From Heterobilharzia americana (Eukaryota > Platyhelminthes > Trematoda > Strigeidida > Schistosomatidae), in the NCBI GenBank assembly GCA_944470555.2, contig OX104134.1:47862691-47926690 (forward strand): a DNA stretch of 64,000 bases. The letters run 5' to 3'. Shown here piece after piece: positions 11,919 through 64,000 of the stretch (position 1 is its first letter; each line of letters starts with the position of its first letter). The notes below the pieces were generated by a model. That model saw only the letters and a program-made list of their open reading frames with translations. It ran no database searches and was not told the DNA's origin. A program made the position numbers and the translations under genes.

Positions 11919-12637
11919 GTAAGTTTTTACATAATCTCAGCGTGTTTAGAAGATCGAAAACAAGATTTTCCTGAACGTTTCGCTGTGTATGCCACAGCTT
12001 CTTCAGCAGAGTATTCAGATTTTATTTACCATCAAAATATGTACCATGTAGAAATTTCTGTCTTTATGTTATTCGTTAGCTGTTTTGTTGTTCAGACTGA
12101 TTGTTTCCTGTTCGTCATCATAAATTCATACAGTCTTTGTCATCTGTCATCAGTAATCAAAGTGCATGTATGCGTATGTGTGTTAACTTTTTATGGAAAA
12201 TGTCATTCGTTGTTTATCATATAAAAATGAAAAATATGTTTGTATATCCACAATAATTGATGCATGTTGTTTTTGGTTGCTTTTTTAAAGTGTAAATTTG
12301 AATGGTGACCTTTCTTTAGAGTTTTTGTCTAATTAGAGTCCACCATATAGGTGACAAGTCAATACCTTCCTTTCTGTTTAAAACATCCGTTGATGTTAGA
12401 ATATGTAAGGCTTCTGATGTCAATCTCTGTTTATGTGTAAGGAAACCCCTCCCTAGCATGTCAACATTGTCAAAATCGATTTTGACAATGTTGACATGCT
12501 AGGGAGGGGTTTCCTTACACATAACAGAGAGTGACGTCCGAATACTCTACTGAAGAAGCTGTGGCATACACAGCAAAACGTTCAGAAAAATCGTGTTTTC
12601 GATTTTCCAAACACTCTGGGATTATATAAAAACTTAC
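11919..12637. repeat. Inverted repeat around the palindrome
   Basis: The segment 11919-12018 and the reverse complement of 12539-12637 agree at roughly 87% by eye, including GTGTATGCCACAGCTTCTTC. The spacing to the inner palindrome is asymmetric (413 bp left, 15 bp right). Confidence 0.85.
12432..12523. repeat. Perfect 92-bp palindrome
   Basis: Two 46-bp arms meet at ATCGAT with no spacer (centre between 12477 and 12478). One base offset outside the arms, the symmetry continues a few bases more. It lies between two larger inverted repeats, 11919-12018 and 12539-12637, inside the Penelope-like cluster. Confidence 0.95.
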
Positions 12638-12659
12638 CTACATAATGAATCAACCTAAC

Positions 12660-13320
12660 TCGGTGCTCAACTTCCTTCAGAACATTCGTAAAAACTATGG
12701 CCTGGATATTGATTAACGTAGGATCCTCAACAAAGCTGGAGTTAGGGTAGCATTTAAGCCTACAAACTCACTCAGAGATAAGGTTTGTCGACTTAAGAAT
12801 CCGATGGAACCAATTGAGCAAAATAATCTAATCTATCAAATTCCATGTAATGACTGTGAGGTCAAGTACATAGGTTAAACTAGCCGGTCGGGGTCAGTTA
12901 GAATAGCCGAACATAAGAATTTAGCTAAATATAGAATGACACCCGAATAAGATCAATAATATAGAAAAAAACTCGGTCATTGCAATGAATGTATTGACAT
13001 ACAACCACACAATATGATATGTGGGATAAAACCGCTGTACTTAAGTCGAATATAACTAAGTGGAGAGAGAGATTGATTACTCAATCTTTGTTCAACGAAT
13101 CAACAGGTGACACATGTGATAGAAATGACGCAACACATACCAGAGATATGGAAAATTTTATTACCCAAAAAAACAAATCATATGAGGTGACACAATTATA
13201 AAAATCAAAAGTAGTGTGATTACATTGAAATGACGATTGTGAGCAATAACTTATGCTCGAAACGTCATCAAGTAAATAATACTATATCACTGTTATAAAT
13301 CAAATAAACACATCTAATAA
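12660..13320 (+). mobile_element. Penelope-like GIY-YIG region and 3' end
   Basis: Reads GVRVAFKPTNSLRDKVCRLK, then NNLIYQIPCNDCEVKYIG followed by a stop, TSRSGSVRIAEHKNLAKY: a GIY-YIG core (IYQIPC...KYIG). Downstream are the C-terminal tail and a 3' end with GCTCGAAACGT...AATAATACT. The same 3' end recurs at 22.05-22.41 and 26.41-26.52 kb. Confidence 0.8.
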
Positions 13321-14529
13321 GGAATTAAATTCTACCACAGTGCCCAAGTCTTACACCTATATAAATTTGTGATAGTTCACGTGTGCTTAGTCTGGTTTTT
13401 GTGAGAGGTTTCATTGAAACATCCGTAGGACTAGAGGTTTAGAGAGTGATTTAGTCGTATTTTGACTTTTTCTCAACTGTGGGTTCTGATAACTAAACCT
13501 CATGAATTTTATGCAACACATAATCTCTAGGTCATTGACATATCCGTCAAAATAGACACGGATAATTTTCAGATCTCACATTATGGTATTCATTGATAAA
13601 ATATGCAACTTCGTTATTCGTCCTAGGATATTTTGTGTACCTAGAGAATTTTGTAAATGTAATCCACATAATAATAGACAAGTGAAACAACTACCTCGAA
13701 GATTCCGCTATTAAATTATATTTCATAAAACTGTCATTACATTCGGTGAAAAACACTTTGTTGTGGCAAAAACCTGAATTCACTGATCGAATACCGGTTG
13801 TAAAGTGTCACAAATGGCGGTAACAAAAATTTAGCATTCAATTTCGATGATATGTAGATAGGTATGAGAAATCCAAAAGTAACAGGTCTACGGTCGCAGA
13901 TCAAGGTTTTGTGACTCAGCTATTTATTGGTAAAACACAGGTTAACGCATAGTTCGGTCAAAATTTATTTTCGTTTGGATTCACAAAACATAAAATCACG
14001 AGTGAAATTTCATTTTAAACGGTTAGGCTCCATACAGCTTAGTTTATTTTCACTATTTCTGACAGACTATTTAAAATAAATATCCAAATGATAGGTTAGT
14101 GATCACCAAACTGAAAATTTTTTTCCCAGAATATTTGTTAATCAAGTAACTCAACAGATTTTATTTCAATACTGATTTTGGGTTCAAAATGATAAGCCTG
14201 ATTTCCTCGTAGGCATAAGAAAACAGCTGAATTCATAGAAATATACTGAGAGAAAAGAAAGCAAAACAACATAAAGATGAAAAAATAGTATGATTATATG
14301 GAACAAGTATTAGTTACATTTTGCAAGAGTCAAAGGAATCCATTCAGTAAGACCTATCAATATAGTGCTCAACAAGACACCTATACGGTCCATCTGAATA
14401 AGTAAAAAAGAAAACAATAAAAATGTACGTTTAGTATAATAAAACATGCTTGTTCACGTTGTGACAATCGTAAGCTCATAGTAATCCTTAGGATATCAAA
14501 TATACATTAACAATGTCAAAATGATACGA
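13321..14529. other. No gene or recognised repeat
   Basis: AT-rich sequence with frequent stops in all frames; nothing recognised. Confidence 0.5.
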
Positions 14530-14685
14530 AAGTCTTAGAGTTTCTAGTGGATAACGCTGACATTTGAAGCGGTCGATGCCCAGTTCGATTCCATGTGGGA
14601 ACAAAACCTCTTACTACGAGGCAGATAAATCCAGCTGACAAGTGCCATCTACGACTAAACGCCTTTCCTAGATCTCACTACCAAC
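14530..14685 (+). repeat. Sm-alpha-type relic with degenerate hammerhead
   Basis: A pol-III-like B box (CAGTTCGATTCC) precedes CCAGCTGACAAGTGCC and CGACTAAACGCC, aligning with the Sm-alpha hammerhead (CAGCTGATGAGTCCC...GGACGAAACGCC). Two core positions differ and the stem III hairpin is missing, so it should be inactive. Confidence 0.55.
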
Positions 14686-14864
14686 AACCTTCCATCATTA
14701 ATATAGTCATCACTGTACTTTGATGTATATGGAGATTTTACTTTTCAGGAAGTATAAATCAACAACTGACATCACTTGGAGAAACACTGAAAATCTGGGA
14801 TAACTGGACAACGATTTCGTACTAGTTTCGGACCCACGACATGGCAGGCTGCTGAGAAATTATA

Positions 14865-15551
14865 TTATTATTACTATTATTTGTCCCTTGGGTTCCGAGT
14901 GAAACATAGGGCTTCAGTAGCACGTCCCCATTTCACTCTGTTCTCTGAAGTCTTTCCACCCGGTTTCACGACTGCCTATATAATTTATTTTATTCCCCAG
15001 CCTCACACGCCAACTCGACGTTTCCCATCTGGGTTCCACTCGAGGGCCTGACCTGAGGCGTTATGTCCCCGAATGGTTTTCTCAGTGTATGCCTAATCCA
15101 TCTCCACTTTATTCTGCATATTTGTTGAACAATGGGTTCTTGGTTGGTTAGTTGCCAGTCACAGGTCTTTGTTGCTTATTCTTTCTGGCCTCCTAATCTT
15201 CAGTATCGAGTGACCATAGGCGGCAGCTGTTGATGTATCTTTATAGTTTGTTGGAAATGCTTTTCGTAATGCGCCAAGTTTCTGAACCATATAGAACCAC
15301 TGACTCGACTGACTTAGTGTTGGAAATCCGGATCTTGTTCCACATGCTGAGTGTAGTGCAGTAAATCTCCATACTGATTCAGATTAACGAAGGCCTGTCC
15401 CACTTTTCCGATCCTGGCTTTGACATCTTCATCTGTGCTGCCGCCTGTAGTTGAAACGATGTCTAGATAGATGAAAGAGACTACTTCCTTTAGGTTTCTC
15501 CCGTCGATGGTGATTGGTGCTTGTTGTTGATGCTGTTGTTGGCTGGGTAGG
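14865..15551 (-). mobile_element. SR2-like (RTE) 3' part, older truncated copy
   Basis: Minus-strand copy of the 3' 0.7 kb, from the ATT-rich tail and GTCCCTTGGGTTC terminus to the CAGCCAACAACAGC region. It is more diverged than the copy at 15552-18604 and abuts it directly. Confidence 0.75.
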
Positions 15552-18500
15552 GAGATTTGATTAGCATTGAATTTTGATTATTTATTATTTGTCCCTTGGG
15601 TTCGTAATGGAACGTAGGGTTTCAGTAGCACATCTCCAGTGCACTATGTTCTCTGCAAACTTTTGAACCTGTCTCCACGACAGCCCACAAGCTCTCATTT
15701 CTTCTTCACAAGATCTCCTCCATGTCACCCTCACCTCGGACGCCCAACTCATCGCTTTCCATCTGGTTCCACTCGAGCAACTGGCCTGGCGCGTGATGTC
15801 CCCAGTCGGCCTTCTCAGTGTACACCCAATCCATCTCCACCTCCTTCTGCATATTTGTTGAGCGATAGCTTCTTGGTCGGCTCGTTACCAGGCCACAGTT
15901 CCTTGTTGCTTATTCTTTCTGGCAATCCATCTGAGCTTCAGTAATGAGCCAGCGTAGGCAGTTGCTGATGAATGTCTGCAATTTGTTGGAAGTCCCTTTC
16001 GTAACGCACCAAGTCTCTGAGCCATACAGAAGCACTGACTTGACGTTGGTGTTGAAAATCTGGCTCTTGTTCCACGTGCTGAGTGCAGAAGATCTCCACG
16101 CTGATTTCAGGTTAATGAACGCCTGTTTTGCTCTTCTGATCCTGTCTGGCTTTGACGCCCGCCTCCTCCTGTAGTTTGAACGATACTGCCTAGATAGGTG
16201 AAAGAGGCTACTTCCTTCTCCCGTTGATGGTGATTGGTGCTTGTTGTTGGCTGGGCATCTTCATCACCTCTGTTTTCTCTAAGTTAACTTGAAGTCCCGT
16301 CTTCGCTGCCTCTTCTATCAACTTGTTAGTTTTCGCCTGTAGATCCTCAAGTTTGTGTGACATCAGGCACAAGTCATCGGCGAAATCCAAGTCTTCTAGG
16401 TTCTTTTCCGCGGTCCAGCGTATCCCTCTCATCGCTCCTCACTGTTTGTTGCATGGTCCAGTCCACCACAATCAGGGGAATCATTGGTGATAGTAGGTGG
16501 CAACGTTGTCTTACTCCTGTCTTCACTTCAAAGGCATCACTGAGCTTCCCATTGTCGATCACTTGGCATGTGGAATCGTCATACAGCTGTTGAATGAGGT
16601 TGATAAAGGTTTGTGGTATTCCGTAGTGTTGAAGTAGCTGCCAAATCACTTCTCGGTCGACTCTACCGAAGGCCTTTTCAAAGTCGATAAAGTTGAGGTA
16701 GAGAGCTGACTGCCAATCTATACTCTGTTCTATGATGATGCGACGCGTTGCAATTTGGTCCGCACATGACTTGTTCTTCCTGAAGCCAACCAGCTTATTC
16801 CGGTCATAATTTTAAATCTAGAGCACTTTTCAGTCTCTCCAATATGATATGGCTTAATATTTTGCTTGGGGTGGACAGAGACAGGAGCATGATTCCGCGC
16901 CATGTTCTTGCAAAGACTTAGGTCACCCTTCTTTGGAAGTTTGACAAGGTGACCCTTCTTCCAATCAATCGGCAGGTACCTTTCCTTCCTTCCTTCCTTC
17001 CTCACAAACCTTCTGAAATAGTGGTGTGAGCATGTCCGTTGCTGTTGTCTCTCCATCTGTTCTCAGTGCTTCTGGAGGAATTCCATCTGGTCCTGCTGCT
17101 TTCCCGCATTTCAGCAACTTTATGGCGTTCAGCACTTCACTTCTGCTTTCGTCGGAGGGCTTGTGTGCACTCGTAATTCTGTGACTGGGCTGCTGCTGGT
17201 ATTTCTGGACGAGTTACAGATGGTGGTGGTGGTCGTCGTCGTCGTCGATTCAAGAGTTTTTTGAAGTGATCAGCCCATCGTTCCCTTTGTTTCTCCTCTT
17301 TGGTCACTAAGTTTCTTTCGCTATCCTTCATTGGTTTCATATGAGTTGATCTCTTCCCAGATAGTAACCTGGTTATTTGATACAATGTTGTCAGGTCTCT
17401 GTCTCTCCCACCTGCAGCCTGTTCTGCTTCACTTGCCAGTGTGTCGTAGAAGTGTCTTTGCCTTTCCGCGCACTCTTCTTCACTTCTTTGTCCAGTGCGT
17501 AAGGGTGTCCTTTGTAGTCCCGTCCTTCAGTTTTTGTTCTGCGTGTTGAACTTGAACTGTGGTCTGTCATCACCAGCTACTCTGAAGGCTTTCAACTTGA
17601 TTTTGAAGGTAGGTTCCTTGCACTAGACATTGTGTGATGTGAACCTACACCTGCTCTCCTTCTTGATCCGATCTTGTGTTCAGTGGGCTGTCTCCACTTT
17701 CTTGAGATTGAGATCAAGTCAATCTGATTTTCAGTGCGTCTATCTGGTGAAATCCATATCGCTTTGTGGATATCCTTGTGCTTGAACACTCTGCCCCCAA
17801 TCACCAAATCGTTGAATGCACAGAATTCTGCAAACAGTTCTCCATTCTTATTTATCTCACCGATTCGCTCTCAACCCTTGATGAGTTCTCTTCCTGTGTT
17901 GTCCGCTCCTAGTTTGGCATTCATGTCATCCCACTCATTAGGATTTTAAAGTCGCCGTCTGGGGTGGGGTCTTGTCCATTGCTGAGTTCAATAGCCTATA
18001 ATAGATGCCTAGCATCGTACGATTGTGACTTTCCTTCCTTTTGAGTTGAATCCTGCTGTCATTATCCTGCAGGACGAGATTGTTTCCCACTGCATGAGAG
18101 CCTGCAATGCTCTTGGGGACATCATGATAGCCACTACAAAACTCAGTGTGCTCGTGGTTGTCGTCTGGGTTACAATATCGGAGTAGATTATTGACTCTCC
18201 AGTTGACAGTTCTGAGAGTCCACTTCCATTCCATCTGTTTTCGTAGATTCCTGGCACTTCTATGCTATGCCTTCTCATCTCTTTTGTAGTCTAGGCAGCC
18301 TTGCGGGCCAGCCTCATACATTGTGTGGACATTCCATGTCTCCATTCTTACTTTCGCTTTCATCAAGAGAGAGAGAGAGAGAGAAGACACATCGGGCGAT
18401 TGGCTTCCCGAAGGCTTTCAACAACCGGCGTCATTTCGTCTCTCCGATTCCAGAGAGGAATAAGTTTAATTTTATTTTCTATATTTTCTTTGTGCTTTGA

Positions 18501-18604
18501 GGTTTCTATAGCAGTTAGGTTGGTTTTACGGGGTAGGGTTGCTAGCCCTATGCCCAACCTTCCCTCTTTACCCGGGCTTAGGACCGGCTAGTACTAGTGA
18601 ACTA
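15552..18604 (-). mobile_element. SR2-like (RTE) retrotransposon, near full length, copy B1
   Basis: On the minus strand the order is: 5' leader with the CCGGTCCTAA/CCCGGG region (18.5-18.6 kb), an endonuclease with MRRHSIEVPGIYENRWNGSG (18.0-18.28 kb), a linker, RT with LEDLDFADDLCLMSHKLEDL (16.2-16.43 kb, FADD replacing YADD), and the 3' tail at 15.6 kb. Frames are broken. Against the copy at 37240-40545 it lacks about 265 bp of linker and has 10 extra bases near 16590; otherwise the peptides are almost identical. About 17 bp of non-element sequence beyond its 3' end matches the flank of the other copy. Confidence 0.9.
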
Positions 18605-18730
18605 TTGAAGTAGGGGAGATTGAAAAGTCCCATAGTAAGACGAGAAAGCTGTCCAGAGCCCCCAGTTTTTCAATGGTTCTCCAAATTATGCCAGTCCATG
18701 ACGAATACCACCTCATATTCATAACTGTTT
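18605..18730 (+). repeat. Dispersed repeat with hammerhead-like relic
   Basis: AAAGTCCCATAGTAAGACGAGAAAG resembles GAGTCCCATACTAGGACGAAAC of schistosome repeats, followed by the tail TTTTTCAATGGTTCTCC...GACGAATACCACC also seen at 42.47-42.55 kb. Confidence 0.45.
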
Positions 18731-19291
18731 AAATGTTACGCGTAAGCAACTGATTTCCTAAGTACATGAGCCAACTTGTAGGTAAAAAAAAGACAATTCA
18801 TTTGAACCTGCCTACAATTTACAATCTACAACTAACGTTTGTATAAATGCGGATAACACGTTTCCGACAACTTTAATTAGAAAGGCATTCAGATTTGAGA
18901 ATTATTAACATACTTCAAGGTTGAGTGACTGTTATTTCTGAACATAAATTTATAGGGAAATAATTATTGAATAAACAACCACATAAAAAACATTAGTATA
19001 TCATAATAAAAGGCGTTTGCAAGATATGCGATGTGATTCACTAAAGTGTGGGTTCAAAGGTCCTTGCTTCAGTTTCTGAGTCCCTTATTGACAATAAGTC
19101 CACTGTTACAATCGACGCAGTTTGTCTACACACAAAATGCCAGAAGTAATTGCTTATCAGTAACGTTCAATAATACACAATACTTATAAAATAATCTTTG
19201 ATACCCATTGTCAATTATCTAAAACATTTCTGGCTAGCAAAGAACGTTTGGTAAAGCTAACAAAGTTTAAATATCAATAGTCTTACAATAC

Positions 19292-61371
<42,080 letters not shown>

Positions 61372-61859
61372 CTTGTCAATTATAGAATTAATGATTATTT
61401 ACTTCATTTACGGAAATTAGACATAAAATGAGGGCTTAGTGAGGCAGTTTATAAGTTTCTGGAAAAGGTAAGGCAAATGTTCATTCAAATAAATGCTACT
61501 AATTTAATAACCATAGGAGCATAACTTTAGACGATTCCCACCAAAAACACAAGTTATCAAAAGACTAGAATGCAAGGCATACTAATATCCAAATGTGAGG
61601 TGTTAGTTATTGGCTCAGTATTGAAGAAGTGCAAGAGTATACACTTTGTTGATTGTGACAATCTTGAGGTTCTGTATCTCAGGGAGATACCAACATTGCT
61701 GTTATTCAAAAAGTAACCGGAATGATATACGAGAGAAGTGAGAAAACACATGGATTTGGGAACATTTATCGTTGATAATTTTAAAACCCGAACACCAGGA
61801 TGCGACATAATTCGATATCGGAAACTCGGTCGTTAGCTGATACTTTCCAACTGATAGCT

Positions 61860-62110
61860 GCTGTATTGACGTGTTGGTCAGACTTGCATATCACAATGAC
61901 TCAACGACCTACGCTAACTGCAATGCTTGTTACTTGGGGTCTCACCATACTAGAAAGAGCTGCTGGATAGCAGTAAAACAAAAAGTAGTTACCGTCATGG
62001 CGCAAACCGCTGAGCTATTGATGAGGGATGAGTGATGAAGTCGTACTGTTAACTGAATGATGGTGTGACAAAAGCAGTGCGTTTCCGCAGATGGCCAATA
62101 ATAACCAACT
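61860..62110. repeat. Second copy of the A-leader-like repeat
   Basis: Diverged copy of 26040-26260, sharing TTGCATATCAYAATGACYCAACGA and GATGAAGTCGTACTG. Confidence 0.5.
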
Positions 62111-62269
62111 GGTGTATGTCTAAGAATAGAGAGAGAGGTTAGGAAATGTGGGACCTAAACATAGAAAAGTTCCGCCAAACTTGTGGTCTTCCATGCCAAC
62201 AACAAGCGTTTACAGCTAGGGGCAAATCACAGCAAAAAACGCGAATTTCAAAAATTACTATTTAGGACT

Positions 62270-63100
62270 GGCCTCAGTTAGATATCCCACGAGCTGAGGT
62301 CCCATCTGAATGGCCCCAATCACTGACCGTCTCAGTCTTCAAGAAAGAGGAGGAATCCTCTTAAGAAAGCCATAGAAGAATTAGTCTGACGAATATGGTG
62401 TCTAAGATATTAGTATCCGCGACTATTGGACGACTAAGTAAAGCTTGGGAATAGAGAATGCCAGAAAACCACTCATGCCTCAGACCTAGCAGTGTGAGTA
62501 TCGACCAGATATTCACCATATCCCGAGTTCTGCAGGAAAGTGGGATAGTCGGTGTGCTCCAAGCAATTATGAGCACATTCGTAGAGTAAGCAATGAGCCA
62601 CGCCTTTTGTGTGAGGACTAGTGGTACTACCTGCTTATCAAACCTCGGTAAATGGAACAGCGTTTGAGCCCGTTACCCACTGGTTGCAAGTGAATCGACT
62701 AGACCGAAGAGCCACAACTTCACACACGCACACTTACCGATGCCCAATACTAGCTGTATTCCTCAACCTGAAAGTGGCACTCCATCTTGTCGATCGAGAA
62801 GTCTTATGAAAATATCTCTCACTTAAAGGGGTGCCGACTAAGCAGATCCTTTTGTTGAAAGCTGTGTAATCAAACACCTGTGGGTATTTTAGAGTCAGTG
62901 GTGAGTTATCAGGTGGACTATGTACGTCTAGTGGTGTCCATCAATGATTTCTTCTCTCTCCATTTTTATGCAACTTTATCACAGACATTCTTCTGGAAGC
63001 CTACCTTTCGTCATCAGGCTTCACATGTATTGATCTTATCAAAGAAGAATCCTAAGTAGACTTAAAGTAAGCAGATAGGGACACAAACACGTTGAAGACT
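62270..63100 (+). mobile_element. Non-LTR retrotransposon A-like RT, split by a SINE
   Basis: Reads SEWPQSLTVSVFKKEEESS, SHRRISLTNMVSKILVSATI, SIDQIFTISRVLQE up to about 62587. After a tRNA-derived repeat it resumes with CPILAVFLNLKVALHLVDRE (FLDLKAAFDSVDRE block) and LCTSSGVHQ. Stops are present. Confidence 0.75.
62586..62716 (-). repeat. SINE-like repeat S inserted in A-like RT
   Basis: GTGGCTCTTCGGTCTAGTCG and GGGCTCAAACG boxes on the minus strand; RT blocks of one element lie on each side. Confidence 0.7.
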
Positions 63101-63299
63101 TCTGGAGACTTTCAGTGGCAATTTAAAGATGTTTCTGATAGCGCCTTTCGACAAACAAATGTAAATTGTGGTTCAAAGATGGATCATCAGTGGTGTCTTG
63201 TTTTTAAAAAAAAGGTTAAATGGTTGAGCGTGTTGACCCCTTGACTTACTTGGGAAATTGGATCAGCCCTAGTGGGTCAGTGTTTGATGTTATCTCCTA

Positions 63300-64000
63300 A
63301 CAGGTGCTGGATTGGCAACGGTAATCATCCCACCGACTGTCTTCAACGATAACCCATACTAATATAGTTTATCTGCGTTCAGGTTGGTCGACATCATTTC
63401 GGCTAGTGTGTATCTTTAGGTTTGAAGTTGGCTATGTGGACAAAGTTGCATCACGCGAGTGCCATTTTCTGTTCGTTAGGTTGGGATTCCCAAAGTGCCG
63501 CCTAGGTGCCTTTCTGCCTGACTTAGTCTAGCCACTTGAGCAGTGAAACCATCTGCAACGAAAACCATGCCTGAACGTTTGACTTACAGTAAGAGACTGG
63601 ATAGTTCTCGTTAAAACTCATCTTTCAATTCATCCGAGCTGCAGTCAGTGGATTTATGCGTCAGCAAAGACCGCAAAGAGACAACCGCAAGTTTCACTTT
63701 TCCTCTTAGTCCTCACTGTGTCGTTCGGTCGAACAGCGTACGCGCAACTGTCAACTGGTATCCAATCGCGCAGTGCACCAATGTGTAGTTTGGAGTGCAG
63801 TTTACAGAGAACAAAAATCCTATTCCATGAACTCATGCCGTTATGTAGATATGTGTGGGTGGAACAAATTAAACGTCGTGTAGGAATGTTGACCAAGAAA
63901 GGTGAAGGAAGACTAGAACGCGTGGACATGGAAGGTTGATAATGATCTGAGGGAACTTGAGTGCTGAGTGAGTGAGTTGTGAAGGTGGATGACATCCCAA
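63300..64000 (-). mobile_element. Non-LTR retrotransposon A-like 5' half
   Basis: Homologous to 5.0-6.08 kb of the left arm. The minus strand reads a leader ending SKLHIGALRDWIPVDSCAYA, showing that the N-terminal endonuclease segment between the leader and DWIPVDS is deleted. It is convergent with the plus-strand fragment at 62270-63100 and runs off the window. Confidence 0.7.

Noticed and set aside
61557..61808. 83-codon minus-strand frame as an upstream RMC1 exon
   Set aside because: The peptide shows no RMC1 pattern and the segment looks like a dispersed repeat; no phase-compatible splice sites are visible.

Overview
The window looks like AT-rich, repeat-laden DNA from a schistosome-type blood fluke (Schistosomatidae; genus not fixed). 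The evidence is the repeat repertoire: SR2-like (RTE-type) non-LTR retrotransposons, abundant Penelope-like elements with GIY-YIG domains, short tRNA-derived repeats, and degenerate Sm-alpha-type hammerhead relics. There is no operon structure, bacterial gene, CRISPR array or rRNA. Nearly all long open frames are decayed retroelement coding sequence or chance.

The host gene I can support lies on the minus strand, from about 61.4 kb down to at least 19.3 kb. Eleven candidate exons, in the right order and most with good splice sites, read as pieces of an RMC1-type protein (regulator of MON1-CCZ1, also called C18orf8/Mic1): beta-propeller-like exons at 61.2, 60.1 and 59.2-59.5 kb, a central exon at 36.2-36.5 kb, and C-terminal helical (Mic1 domain) exons at 25.4, 24.2, 23.6, 21.9 and 19.3 kb. 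The last six exons keep one continuous reading phase. The introns are huge because repeats have invaded them. The N-terminus, at least one middle exon and the stop codon were not found.

Layout. 0-2.66 kb: tRNA-derived repeats, a decayed inverted copy of the central RMC1 exon (688-935, + strand) and a Penelope-like fragment. 2.66-10.67 kb: left arm of a large inverted repeat (retroelements A, a Penelope-like copy, an SR2-like 3' end, a tRNA-like repeat). 10.5-13.3 kb: a 70-bp minisatellite, then Penelope-like pieces with nested inverted repeats and a perfect 92-bp palindrome. 14.5-18.6 kb: hammerhead relic and two SR2-like copies. 19.3-26 kb: RMC1 exons. 26.4-28.4 kb: Penelope 3' end and an A retrotransposon cut off at the arm junction. 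28.43-36.15 kb: right arm, ending 3 bp outside the splice donor of the central RMC1 exon. 37.2-40.5 kb: second SR2-like copy, inverted relative to that at 15.6-18.6 kb. 40.6-48.9 kb: retroelement pieces, an (AT)n run, small inverted repeats and permuted Penelope fragments. 48.9-53.4 kb: a 4.4-kb GATA-family satellite inside the gene's large intron. 53.4-64 kb: retroelement fragments and the upstream RMC1 exons.

The main points of interest are the 8-kb near-identical inverted arms, whose identity falls off towards one edge while homology continues into a diverged exon/pseudo-exon pair (a gene-conversion-like pattern), the second inverted pair in an order that a single palindrome cannot explain, and a large GATA array within a conserved trafficking gene.
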